A stretch of 64,000 nucleotides of DNA from contig OY821518.1 of assembly GCA_963682025.1 (NCBI GenBank), forward strand, positions 238,084,204-238,148,203, given 5' to 3'. Source of the DNA: Cordilura impudica (lineage: Eukaryota; Arthropoda; Insecta; Diptera; Scathophagidae). Every line of letters starts with the position of its first letter. The stretch's first letter is position 1. Shown here piece by piece: positions 45,693 through 56,486 of the stretch. A program made the position numbers and the translations under genes. Below the pieces are notes generated by a model. It ran no database searches and was not told the DNA's origin. It worked only from the letters and a program-made list of their open reading frames with translations.

Positions 45693-46825
45693 ACAGTATA
45701 AATAACAAGGGTCCAATAACAGACCCTTGCGGAACACCACTTGTTACTCTCGACCACTCAGAATTAACCTGCTTAAAATGTACAAACTGATGTCTTTCTG
45801 CCAAATAAGAAAAAATGAGTTTGCATGCGGGTAGCGAAAATTTGAAATAATTACAAAGTTTCTCTCTTAAAATTGAATGACTAATACGGTCAAAAGCCTT
45901 AGATAAATCCAGCGATATTAAAACTCCTAAACGATTATTATCTACAATTCTCCTAATTGAGTCCGTAAGACCTACAAAAAGTGAAGAGGTATTATAACCA
46001 CAACGAAACCCTGACTGATATTCTAAAATTTGTTCTTTCATAATATGTTCCACAATTTTAGATAAAATAGGAACTGTATATATTGGTCTCAGTTCACCGA
46101 CATTACCGCTTTTCGCAATAGGGACAACCTTAGCTACTTTCCAGTCAGTAGGATATATTCAACATGTTAGGATGTTGTTAACCACATGCAATATATGTTT
46201 CTGGATTAACGGAAAAATTATCCGAATAAACTTTAATGGAAAACCTTCTGGATCTGAAGCATTTGATTTAACCTTCACAAACGCAGAGCATAATTCATTC
46301 AAATTAATAGCCTGAAATGGAAACCCACTATCCATAAAATATAAATTAGAATTGAAAGGATCAATAACATCTACAGTTCTATGAGATAAAAATTCTGTAT
46401 TCAATTCATCCACATTCAAATCACTTACAGATTCTAATGTTTCCAATCCTCCACTAGATCTTATCAAATTCCACATGCCTCTAGCTTCAAGATTCCTAAA
46501 TTTGCTTAAATGAGCATTTCTATTTGCATTGCGAATAACAGTTTTGGCCTTGTTCCTAGATCTACAATAAATTCTCAAATTCTCTTGAGATGGCATACGG
46601 TGGGTAGGCTTTAAACGACAAATCCCTAAGAGAAAGATGATATCTAATATCCGGCGAATTAAACCAGTTCTCATTAACTACGCGAATCTTACATCTTTTG
46701 GTTGGGATCTGGGAATGAAAAATTTCTACACATTCCATTAGACCCCTAAGTTGAAAGTTAATATCAGGGCTATTATAAAATTCAGAGAAATCATGCATAA
46801 GCACATGGTTATTCAACAACTCAAC
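45693..46825 (-). pseudogene. CR1/Jockey-like LINE ORF2, N-terminal RT segment (first piece)
   Basis: Read from 46819 downward: ENWFNSPDIRYHLSLRD, SKFRNLEARGMWNLIRSSGG, SDPEGFPLKFIRIIFPL, a stop, DWKVAKVVPIAKSGNVGELR, YQSGFRCGYNTSSLF, LISLDLSKAFDRISHSILRE, SGVPQGSVIGPLLFILYI. It stops at the gypsy target site. The next residues of the domain (NDLMRI...FADD) are at 39130. The endonuclease is missing because a HINE remnant begins at 46826. Confidence 0.85.
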
Positions 46826-47360
46826 TCTGCCCGTCTATCTGTGTGTCCATGTTCACTTTTGTAATCAAACTATATAAATGTATTTTGACGGTAATATGTA
46901 TAAAAGTTATTGTCGGCCGTATGTCGATTGCTATTGAAATTTGTGCAAATCGGTGCATATTCGACCTAAATTGGCCTACGATCCAAATTATTCTATAAAT
47001 CTTGGCGAAATTTAGTTTATGTGTATTTATTACACCCGTTAATCAGCAGTAAAAAAAGAATCCTGTAGAGCCATTCTTAGTCATAGCCCCCACATAAAAC
47101 TGCTTCCTGATCTTTACTCAAATCTATCAAAAAACAAAATTTGGGTTGTATATGTTTTTTGGCAAAAAATAAGTGAGTACCAAAAATGGTCATTATTAGT
47201 CCATTTTTCGTCCTAATCCCCATATAAAAATAGCATCCGGTATTAACATATTTAGCATTTTTAGCCACTCAAATTTGGTTTAAGCTTAGTTGGACTACGA
47301 CGTTTCTCAAAACTTATGGTATTGGTATCGTCTAGGCTGACTATAATGTTCTTTAATGTT
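46826..47360 (+). mobile_element. HINE element, copy F (old, degraded)
   Basis: Lacks the head and begins at GCCCGTCTATCTGTGTGTCC. It follows the family through CCCCATATAAAAATAGCATC to a decayed end (CTAGGCTGACTATAATGTTC). Confidence 0.65.
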
Positions 47361-47421
47361 CTTTAATTAATAAGCCCACCTAAAAGTTTTAGCGATAAAA
47401 TGTTTCGTAGATGTCTATTTT

Positions 47422-48127
47422 TATACCCTATACCACTATGTGGTTTGGGTATAATGACTTTGTGCTGCTGTTTGTAACAACCAAAAATATTTGACCTAGA
47501 CCCATCTTTAATTATAGCAATCGAATCAGAATCACTTTCTGAGTTGAATTAACAATGTCCGTCCGTCCGTCCGTCAGTCCGTCCGTCCGTCCGTCCGTCC
47601 GTCCGCCCGTCCGTCCGTCCGTCTGTGTGTCCATGTAAACCTTGTAATCAAACTGCAGGTCGCAAATATGAATAATTTTGATAAAATTTGGTATATAAGC
47701 TTTTATCGGCCATGGGATGAACGCTATTGAAATTGGTGAGAATCGGTCCATGTCCAGACCTAGCCCCCATACAAATTACCCCTATGAAATCGACATAAAT
47801 TGCCATAAGATCCAAATTGTCATATAGATCTTACTCAAATTGGGTTTTGTATGCGTTCATTACGTCCATTAATGAGTAGTCCAAAAATGATCCCTTTGGC
47901 CCCATATAGAGCTGATTCCCGATCTTCACTTAAATCTATTAAAAAACAAAAATATTGCACTGATTCTTCTCAGATTTTTTTTCTATACATTTTTGCAAAA
48001 TACAAGAGACTTTACCAAACATGATCAGGATCGGTCCATTTTTGGACCTAGTCCCCATATAGATATAGCATCCGATATGAACTTTTTCATATCTGCAGCC
48101 AAAAAAATTAATAACAAGTAAGAAAAT
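47422..48127 (+). mobile_element. HINE element, copy G, with inverted end fragment
   Basis: Standard head and an expanded (GTCC)n core at 47556-47620. It stops at AAAAAAATTAAT near 48112 instead of reaching its own end, followed by AACAAGTAAGAAAATTAT, the reverse complement of the family's 3' terminus. This junction is identical to that between copies B and C. It ends about 40 bp before exon 5. Confidence 0.7.
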
Positions 48128-48169
48128 TATTTTCACATTTCAACAATTTAATTTCTAAACAATTTTCAG

Positions 48170-49081
48170 AAGAAACCCAGAAAATCCAAAAAATATACTG
48201 AAAAGGATTCAGCTTTTGCGCCACACCATATTTCTAAACAATATTGTATAAAAAATCTTCCTAAAACCGATATTGTAACACGCACCAAAGAAACAACACA
48301 AGTTATAAATTCATCAAAAATTACATCTACATCAACTGCAAATAATAAAGAAAAATCCCTAATTAAAGATTTTCCAAAACCATTTAAACTGGAAGTGGCA
48401 TCGAATTCAGAAAAAAACATTGCAGCAGTTTTGCCAAAACCAATTAAGATTAAAATGGAAACACCTAATGTAACTCCAGAATATAAAACACGAGAATTTC
48501 AGCCATATGTACGTTTAAAACGTTTAAAAAGTCTGGAACTATTGGTTCCATTGAAAATAAGAAAAACTTCCAAACGCAGGAATGAATATAAAAAACTATC
48601 AAAACCTCTATCGAAATCCACCAGTCCGTATAGTTTTCAACAGCATTCACTGCCAACAAAAGATCAACCAGATTTTCAAATACAACATGCCTATAGCTTA
48701 AATCCACGTGTTAAATGTCACCGTTGGAGTATGGATCAAGATAGTCAGTTTGAAAGCAATAGTCGCTTGGACACCCCCTCAGAATCGAACGATTTAACTC
48801 CCCAAGAAATATTTAAACTTTTTCAACCTTCTACACCCACCAGATCTTCAAGGTTAAGTGGACAATTTGATAGCGGAATCTCGACTTCAACGCCGATTGT
48901 TGCTCCCGACAGGGAGACAGATAATAAAACTTTACTTTTAGAAATTGCTGCTGAACGTGCCTTTATTAATAATCATTTAATGCATTTTGGTTTTTCAACC
49001 ATAAATTTTGAACTCTACAACGAAATAAATGATTTAAAAGTATTTATTAAATATTTGTTTGGTCACTTAAACTCCCATTGA
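48170..49081 (+). CDS. Uncharacterised SUMO-motif-rich protein, exon 5 (C-terminus)
   Basis: 303 codons (residues 793-1095) and a stop, after acceptor AATTTTCAG (48169). The junction AAG/AAG continues the frame. It opens with a basic run (KKPRKSKKYTEK) and contains two more acceptor consensus sites, FKLE and IKME. A second basic patch follows (VRLKRLKSLELLVPLKIRKT, SKRRNEYKK), then a Ser/Thr/Pro-rich region (LTPQEIFKLFQPSTPTRSSR). A hydrophobic, probably helical tail ends the protein (TLLLEIAAERAFINNHLMHF through FIKYLFGHLNSH), the most domain-like part. Confidence 0.75.
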   Translation, partial: KKPRKSKKYTEKDSAFAPHHISKQYCIKNLPKTDIVTRTKETTQVINSSKITSTSTANNKEKSLIKDFPKPFKLEVASNSEKNIAAVLPKPIKIKMETPNVTPEYKTREFQPYVRLKRLKSLELLVPLKIRKTSKRRNEYKKLSKPLSKSTSPYSFQQHSLPTKDQPDFQIQHAYSLNPRVKCHRWSMDQDSQFESNSRLDTPSESNDLTPQEIFKLFQPSTPTRSSRLSGQFDSGISTSTPIVAPDRETDNKTLLLEIAAERAFINNHLMHFGFSTINFELYNEINDLKVFIKYLFGHLNSH

Positions 49082-49201
49082 AGGTATTTATGCTAATAAT
49101 TGTATGTGTTTTGTATCATATTTCTTTTTTTACATGTTTTTCTAATGAATTTTTTATGTTAAGCTAACAAGTGTTTTTTAAATTTATTTCGTTAATTGTT
49201 G

Positions 49202-49207
49202 AATAAA
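49202..49207 (+). terminator. Polyadenylation signal of the five-exon gene
   Basis: AATAAA about 120 bp after the stop codon, followed by T/G-rich sequence. Confidence 0.6.
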
Positions 49208-50655
49208 GTTTTTCTTTCTGCAAAGTAGCCGAGTTTCTTTTATGATCTTATGATAACAATTGTTCGGATAGTACTAGAGGAACCATATTTCCGTGATAGT
49301 CCACAAAACACGAAAATTAGTTTTTAATGTTCAAATCTATGACGGCTGTTAAAAACAATATGACATTAATGCAGCTAGTGCTACTAATTGTAAAATCGCA
49401 TAGAAATATACAATTTGCTTAACCTTCCTATTAGTGAGTCTCCCGTTGGCCTTACAATAATGAAAAGGTACGCAGGGACCTATAAAAAATTGTATGGTAT
49501 TTTGTTTGATGCGTTAGTAGTTTTGGTTATTAATTTTTGATTATAAAACGTAACAATAATCTAACCCATAAAAACAAAGTTTTTATTAAAACTCTTTCTT
49601 TCCTTATGCATATGAATTTTGAATCTCTCCGTGGTCTATGGACCAAGTTTCAGATCGATCGGATGAGGGGAAGTGTGGTTTTAATCTCTCCGTTACTCTG
49701 CGTGACTGTGCGTGACCATGCGTGACTGTGCGTGACTAAGTCAAAGTTGATCTTTTTCAGAGCAAGTGTATGGACCAAGTTTCAGATCGATCGAATAAGG
49801 GGAAATGACATTCAGATCACTCCGTGACTATGCGTGACTACGCCAAAATTAATCTGTAGTCGCAACAAGACTATGGGCCAAGTTTCAGATCAATTGGATA
49901 AGGGGGAATGGGGTTAGCCCACGACAGACAGACAGAGGGTATGAGTTAAAAGAAAGAGTTTAAAAAGGCATAAGGAATTTTTTTTTGACAATTTCGATTT
50001 TTTCAATATTAAAATACATGAGGAAATGAAATAAATCACTGTTGTGAGGCTTCTTGCTTCAAGATTTTTATATAGTCGACCACGTTATGAGCACGAATGC
50101 GGTTTCTCAATGTTCACTGTTCAATATATAAACGTTATATGGTTTGGTTTATGGAACTTATAAAACTTTTATACTGTTTTTTGTTTTTTACACTGTATAA
50201 TTTGTTGTTGGTTTTCTTGCTCGTATACCGGGTAGGCAAAATGTAGCAAATCTTGTTTTGGCTAATTGAAAAAAGAAGTACAGGTAACAAAAAACGAATC
50301 AACAAAACTCATTAGCGATTTCTTCTAATAATGGTACAAGGTATATAGGGACTTATTACTAATCGTCGTACTAAACATCATTAAACCTCAAAAAAATTAA
50401 AACTAATGCTCGTATCGCTTCTTGAAATACGTGTACGGTATTCCCATTGTTGTACCCATACAACATTAAGGAGTTGTGAGAGTTTGAAAATCAAAAAGTT
50501 CCCCCCCAGTGACCTTCTCACAAACAGAAGAGTTCTTTCTAACACTAAAGAATCGTGATTTTAACAGACAAGAAAACAGACACAGGGCAGGCTCAGCTTG
50601 TTATAAAAATCAAGAATATAAAGCCATGGACATAGAACTAGAACAAATATACATA
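49208..50655. other. Intergenic, no gene; tandem repeat piece
   Basis: About 49630-49990 holds diverged tandem units of about 90-120 bp (ACCAAGTTTCAGATCGATCG, GCGTGACT) ending in GACAGACAGACAGAGGGTATG. The last part is the inverse of 17820-17935. Nothing else recognisable. Confidence 0.5.
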
Positions 50656-51019
50656 TCTATAATATTAATAGGCTAGGCGATTTTTTGTTACCGATTTTTT
50701 GTTCTACCATTTTATCCTGATTTTGACCAAACGTATATTATTTGAAAGGTATTTCTTTTTAGCTGTTCACCAGATTTACAGATTTTTTAATTTATTTTTT
50801 ATTTTGAGTAAATTGCACTTAAAATTGCTACTAATACATACATAAAATTGTACATATGCTACGTGTGTGTTTATTAAATTTGTTAATGTGTTGTTTGTTA
50901 ATGAGTTTTTCATCTTCATTCACAATAATAATAAAGCAAAAAAGTGTTGATTTGTGAATTGGCTAAGTTGAAAGTTGCCTAGAAATTGCACTCGAATTTC
51001 GAGCGCTGGGGTCTGATAG
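50656..51019 (+). mobile_element. Small non-autonomous Helitron, copy 1
   Basis: Starts TCTATAATATTAATAGGCTA after an A. It ends with hairpin CTCGAATTTCGAG, then CGCTGGGGTCTGATAG before T (expected CTAG, one change). 364 bp. About the same length and sequence as 60200-60571. Confidence 0.75.
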
Positions 51020-52390
51020 TTTATTTAATTATTGTTACTATAGTAAAAAGATATTATAATTAGTACTGATCTAGTAGTCTCAGATTACAAAAAACTTTAA
51101 CAGTAATTAGAACAGTACTTTTAGTAACTGTTGGATAATTTATTTTGCAATATACAGTGACTACCAAAATCATTAAATTTAGGATTTTTTTACCGCTATT
51201 TGGTTAGGGTATAATGAGATTTGTGCTGATATTTGTAACTACCAAAAATATTTTATTATGTTTTTTCAAAAACATGAATTGATTTTCAGAAGTATTGTAA
51301 TGCAGTTCAGAAAACATCAAATGTATTTCAGAAATTATGAAATGTATTTCAGAAATTATTTTCAAATGTATTTCGGAAAAAATCAATTGAATTTCAGAAA
51401 ATATGAATTGAATTTCAGAAAATATCAATTAAATTTCTGAGTCAAAAAGCAGTGATTTGCAGTTACAGAAAATGTTTACCAATATTTGGACTTTTAATGC
51501 ACTCTTCATGGGAAAAAGTAGAGTACTTCCTTTTTTAATCTGTTAATACAAAAATCAGGACAGGAATGGGGTATGAAGTTTTGGCTGCATCGTGGCTCCC
51601 GATATTGAACTCATCATTTTGAAAAAACATATATCTGTGGTCACAAGCGATAACCGCCTAAATCGACTTAAGAACGATTTGAGTTATGTATGCTGTCATA
51701 TTCTACTAAAAACGCTTTATATTTACGTGAAATCCCCATTTCTCTAACGCTTTTTATTAAAAAGTTATTAATGAAACATACTGACCTAAGTCGTAACAAA
51801 GCCCCATTACATTTATATAAACAGTTATTTTTCTCGAAAGAATGATTTTCGCCGATTTGAGTTATCTACACTATCATATTCTACTAAAAAATCTTTATAT
51901 TTAGGTGAAATCCCCATTTCTCTAACACTGCTTTTTAAAAAGATATTAATACAAATATTCTGACCTAAGTCGTAATGAAGCCCCATTATATTTATATAAA
52001 AAGCTATTTTTCTCAAAAGCATGATTTTCGAGTTATGAAATTCAATCAATATTTTCTGAAAATCAATTGATGTTTTCTGAAATACGATTGGAAATACGAT
52101 TGGCTTTAAATGATAAAAGTCCATAGCACACTCAATGGTTTTATAAAGTTCGGTTCGAAATTCAAAAATTATTAATTAGATATTTAAAATCAAAATTGAA
52201 ACGGGTTCCTTCACACAACGGGTTCCTTCAGGACAATTATGTATGTATGCATGATTGTGTAGTAAATTCAATGTTGCAATTTAAAGTATGGCTTGCGCAT
52301 GTTCTTACTAAACATCTGTAGTACCTAAAATAATATCGTGGCAGAAAACAATTTGTAAACAAAAACTTAAATGTGAAAATTGTAGCGAAA
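51020..52390. repeat. Intergenic repeats upstream of G6P
   Basis: About 51196-51256 is a HINE head fragment. 51258-51440 is diverged 21-bp satellite (ATTTCAGAAA-AT-AATTGA) related to 56487-57655. 51667-51849 and 51850-52035 are a direct duplication of about 185 bp (TATTCTACTAAAAA, GTGAAATCCCCATTTCTCTA, CTGACCTAAGTCGTAA). No gene. The G6P promoter must lie at its right end, but I see no clear element. Confidence 0.6.
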
Positions 52391-52458
52391 ATGACACAGT
52401 TCGCATTAAACTCTTTATATGAACTTGAAATAAATATTAATAGGAATATACAAACACA
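52391..52458 (+). CDS. G6P: Glucose-6-phosphatase, exon 1
   Basis: G6P hydrolyses glucose 6-phosphate to glucose and phosphate in the ER lumen and has nine membrane spans in characterised relatives. The gene has five exons (68, 165, 481, 119 and 187 bp coding) that join to 340 codons including the stop, 339 residues, against 357 in the human enzyme. ATG 52391 opens MTQFALNSLYELEININRNI, and the donor CA|GTAAGT follows at 52459. The active-site signature lies in exons 2-3: K77-x6-R84-P85, PSTH with H118, S166-R167 and H176. The position equivalent to the human nucleophile His176 is Glu173. The gene converges on Duox. Confidence 0.85.
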
Positions 52459-52533
52459 GTAAGTGCATAAAAGATAAATATATAAAACTTGAAAAGAAGA
52501 AATATTTTAATAATTATGTTTTGTTTTCAAAAG

Positions 52534-52698
52534 ATTTGAATTTGCGGAGCCTTTACTAAGAAACCTAAATATCTACCTCGGACCATCGCTAATACTAGAC
52601 ATTTGGATACCATTGGTGGGTGGTTTCAGTCACAAGTTACTTATACAATTAGTGTCGTCTTTAAGTGTTATAAATGTTTTGGCTTCAGTGGTTAAATG
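52534..52698 (+). CDS. G6P: Glucose-6-phosphatase, exon 2
   Basis: Residues about 23-77 (FEFAEPLLRNLNIYLGPSLI, LDIWIPLVGGFS). A membrane-spanning stretch leads to Lys77, the first active-site residue. Acceptor TTTTCAAAAG, donor AAATG|GTAATA. The intron splits Trp78 of the KWCSPEYRP signature. Confidence 0.88.
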
Positions 52699-52757
52699 GT
52701 AATATGTTTTACTGCTCTTCTTATTATTTCTCTAATGCCATATATTTTGTTTTTCAG

Positions 52758-53238
52758 GTGCTCTCCAGAATACCGTCCCATTTGGTGGATTAAAGAAATG
52801 AATGAAACATATAATTATGAAGATATTAAAACTGATCCTTATAGTTGCGACACAAGTGCCGGATTTCCCTCCACACATGCTGTAACATTTACTGCATTCG
52901 TGTTCATTCTAGTCTGGCGTCTGGTTAAATCTTACTTAGGCGAATTTACTGTTGTGCCTTCTGATAAATACTTGATTATCCACGGATTTGCTTTCATACT
53001 ATCGACTGTACTTTGGTTAAGTCGTCTGTACTTTCTTTATGAATTTCTACATCAATGTCTAATCGGTTCCATATTGGCTGTTGGGCTTTTACATGCATTT
53101 GATTATTATTCTAAATCTCTTATGACTTTAAGTAAATTGAAAGCTGCTGTTGTTGTTGTCATTTTGGGTATTATACCGATTAGTGCCTATTTCACCATGT
53201 TGCTCAATGATGTAGATCCATTTTGGTCAGTGAGAATG
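52758..53238 (+). CDS. G6P: Glucose-6-phosphatase, exon 3 (catalytic core)
   Basis: Carries CSPEYRPIWWIKEMN, AGFPSTHAVTFTAFVF (H118 aligns with human His119), several membrane spans, and WLSRLYFLYEFLHQCLIGSI. In the human enzyme this last motif reads SRIYLAAHFPHQ with the phospho-accepting His at the E173 position. Ends NDVDPFWSVRM at donor ATG|GTAAGT, phase 0. Confidence 0.9.
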
Positions 53239-54007
53239 GTAAGTTTTTAAAATATATTTTCAAATATTCTGAAATTAACAAAAAATTTTGTTTTCAAAGT
53301 CTAATGGCCGTTGAGTTTTCTCTATTTTAACTAATGTTAAGATCTCAAATACTGCCAATCGAGTCCTTAACCGACCTATACCTCAGTTAAAGTGAAGATA
53401 AATTCACGGGCCAAAATGGTTTTTCGTGCAAAATTTTCTACAAAGAGAAAATAACGCACAATATTAATAATTTGAAAAGAGAAAATCATCACAGAAGTTA
53501 TTCTGTATAAATATTAAATTTTCATAGAAAAATATAAGACTAGGACAGGTTAAGATTTTTTATAGAAAAACAATTCTTACAGAATAAGATTTTCTTATTT
53601 ATTGAATCAATACGATTTTGATAGAAATTTCTTCAGAGAATGTTTGATTTTAATCACTAAACCTGTGCGACTGTCTATAAAAATTCTGTATCGGCTATGC
53701 CGAATTTATGGATTTAATAGTTAGTTGTAAGGCGACTAAGTCGCCCGTTGAGAAATTATGAGAAGATACTTTTTTTTTTTAAGAAAAGGTAATTTTTAAA
53801 AAAAGTTACTTCTGAAGAAAAATGTACTTTTAGAGAAAGTGTACACTCAAACCTTTTGTCGATGGATAGGGACCGCATTAAAAAATCACACAAAACTTTA
53901 CGAATAGCTGAAAAGAAAATAGTTTTCGCAACGTAACTAAAAATTATTTTTTTATACGGTGAATAGGGACCGCATAAAAAAGTCTCACTAAGAAAATAAC
54001 TCAAAAC
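53239..54007. other. G6P intron 3, first part
   Basis: AT-rich with many diffuse AGAAAAT-type runs. No gene or clear element before 54008. Confidence 0.4.
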
Positions 54008-56455
54008 CAGAGTTCAGAAAAAAACACACACTGAATAAAAAACTCGTACATATATGTAAACAAACATAACTTAGACCAACACACACATATTTTTATTTTC
54101 ATATCAATTATGTGCGTTTCTAAATTTTCTACGGTGCCCAACACCATCATGACTGTGTTCGTTTTAATATTTCGTTATTTACACGAACATTTTTCTATCA
54201 CGTACTTTTTGTTTCGATCACACATAAACCACACAGATTCGAATGTTGCTTTATTTGAAGTTCGTGTTCTGGTACGTGTACTGAAAAAAAAACAGAACAT
54301 GTACAATAAACAGCTTCGAGTTCAGTTATATTTTAAGTCGCGTTCTGGCTCGTGTACTAAGAAAAAACAGAACATGTATAATAAACAGGTTCGAGTTCAG
54401 TTATATATTAAGTCGTGTTCTGGCTCGTGTACTAAGAAAAAATAGAACATGTACAATAAACAGGTTCGAGTTCAGTTATATATTAAGTCATGTTCTGGCT
54501 CGTGTACTAAGAAAAAATAGAACATGTACAATAAACAGGTTCGAGTTCAGTTATATTTTAAATTCGTGTTCTGGCTCGTGTACTGCGAAAAATTGAAACA
54601 TCAATTCGCGATCTGGTACACCCCGATAAAAACGATGTCAATTGTTTCAACCAAATTTATTAAAATTTTATTGACCCTTTTTTATGACTTACGTTGCAAA
54701 TTGTTTGCAATTGTCAAATATTTTAAAATTTTATTGGCCATTTTTTTGTGATTTACGTTGAAATTATTTACAATTGTTTTTATTGACATAAAATATGGTA
54801 ATAAAATACTTAAGACACAAAAACTGCACACTGCACTTAAATCTTTCTTGCAGGTTTCAATCAGACAGGTAAATTTTTTCGTTTCGCTATTAAAAGTTGC
54901 GTATTTTTTATAGCAAAACTTATTTCTGTTATTGCTTTCCAATTTTTTAATTTTCACAAAATATTTGCAATTTACACAATAACACAGTACACTTATAGAT
55001 CACTATCTAATGAAAACTGAACCACTTTTAATGAATAAATGACGCACGCACTCGCTATTTATTGCAAAATCAATTGCGTGAAATTGTAACACTTGCAAGC
55101 AATTGTAACGTAAGTTATAAATAAGGGACAATCAAATATGAAAATATTTTTTTGGGTTTTTTATTGACACTCTATTGTGTTTTTACGCAAAAAATCCCAA
55201 AAACTCATTGAGAAAAGGATTGTATTGACACTAATTGGTTCGCAAATTAAGGGTGGGTGATTGTGTTTTTTATGATGCAAAATTGGTTTGTGTCTAAAGT
55301 TATTTGTTACCAAAAAAAAAAAAAAAATGCAAAAGATCCAAACAACCAACAAGTATGTTTTTATGCCGCAAAATTGGGTTTTTCGTCTATGACTCTAATT
55401 GGTTGCGAAAATAGGGGTGGGTAATGCAAAAAAACCTAACAACCAACAAGTGTAACTTTTATGATGCTAAATAGTTTTTGTGTCTTAAGTATTTTATTAC
55501 CATATTTTATTAAAATAAAAACCAGTCAATAAAAACAATTGTAAATAATTTCAACGTAAATCACAAAAAAATGGCCAATAAAATTTTAAAATATTTGACA
55601 ATTGTAAACAATTTGCAACGTAAGTCATAAAAAAGGATCAATAAAATTTTAATAAATTTGGTTGAAACAATTGTTGTCGTTTTTATGGGGGTGTATCAGA
55701 TCGCGAATTGATGTTTCAATTTTTCGCAGTACAAGAACCAGAACACGAATTTAAAATCAAGGTTCAGAAAATACACACATGAAACACACAATGTTCTGTT
55801 CAAAAGCAGCCAACACATATCTTTATTTTCATATCAATTATGTGCGTTTCTAAATTTTCTACGGTGCCCAACACAACCATGACTGTGTTCGTTTTAATAT
55901 TTCGTTATTTACACGAACATTTTTGTATCACGTACTTTTTGTTTCAATCACACATAAAGCACACATTTTTGAGTGTTGCTTTATTTGAAGTTCATGTTCT
56001 GGTACGTGTACTGAAAAAAAAAACAGAACATGTACAATAAACAGGTTCGAGTTCAGTTATATTTTAAACACGACTTAAAATATAACTGAAGGTTCGAGTT
56101 TATTGTACATGTTCTGTTTTTTCTTAGTACACGAGCCACAACACGACTTAAAATATAACTGAACTCGAACCTGTTTATTGTACATGTTGATTTTTTTTTC
56201 AGTACACGTACCAGAACACGAACTTCAAATAAAGCAACACTCAAATCTGTGTGGTGTATGTGTGATTGAAACAAAAAGTACGTGATAGAAACATGTTCGT
56301 GTAAATAACGAAATATTAAAACGAACACAGTCATGATTGTGTTGGGCACCGTAGAAAATTTAGAAACGCACATAATTGATATGAAAATAAAGATATGTGT
56401 TGGCTGCTTTTGAACAGAACATTGTGTGTTTCATGTGTGTATTTTCTGAACCTTG
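54008..56455. mobile_element. Palindromic hAT-type composite element in the G6P intron
   Basis: Perfect 8-bp direct repeats CTCAAAAC flank it (54000-54007, 56456-56463). The tips are CAGAGTTCAGAAAA and, inverted, CAAGGTTCAGAAAA. Inside, blocks run X(+) 54008-54300, Y tandem units 54294-54590, Z(+) to 54830, a middle part, Z(-) 55475-55740, a little Y(-), X(+)Y(+) 55758-56060, Y(-) to 56180, X(-) to 56455. A minus-strand frame at 54957-54682 (KYATFNSETKKFTCLIETCK) could be a remnant of a BED-like finger exon, which is weak. Confidence 0.75.
54294..54590 (+). repeat. Tandem repeat of about 76 bp, four units
   Basis: Units share AGAACATGTACAATAAACAG, TTCGAGTTCAGTTATAT and TTCTGGCTCGTGTACT. Inverted single units occur at 56060-56180. 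Confidence 0.85.
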
Positions 56456-56486
56456 CTCAAAACCTTACGAAACAAAAATTGATTTT

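Larger units (their letters stand above)
18850..48169 (+). other. Intron 4 of the five-exon gene (29.3 kb TE nest)
   Basis: Donor GTAAGT at 18850 and acceptor AATTTTCAG at 48169. Exons 4 and 5 join in phase 0. Every other feature between these points lies inside this intron. Confidence 0.7.
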
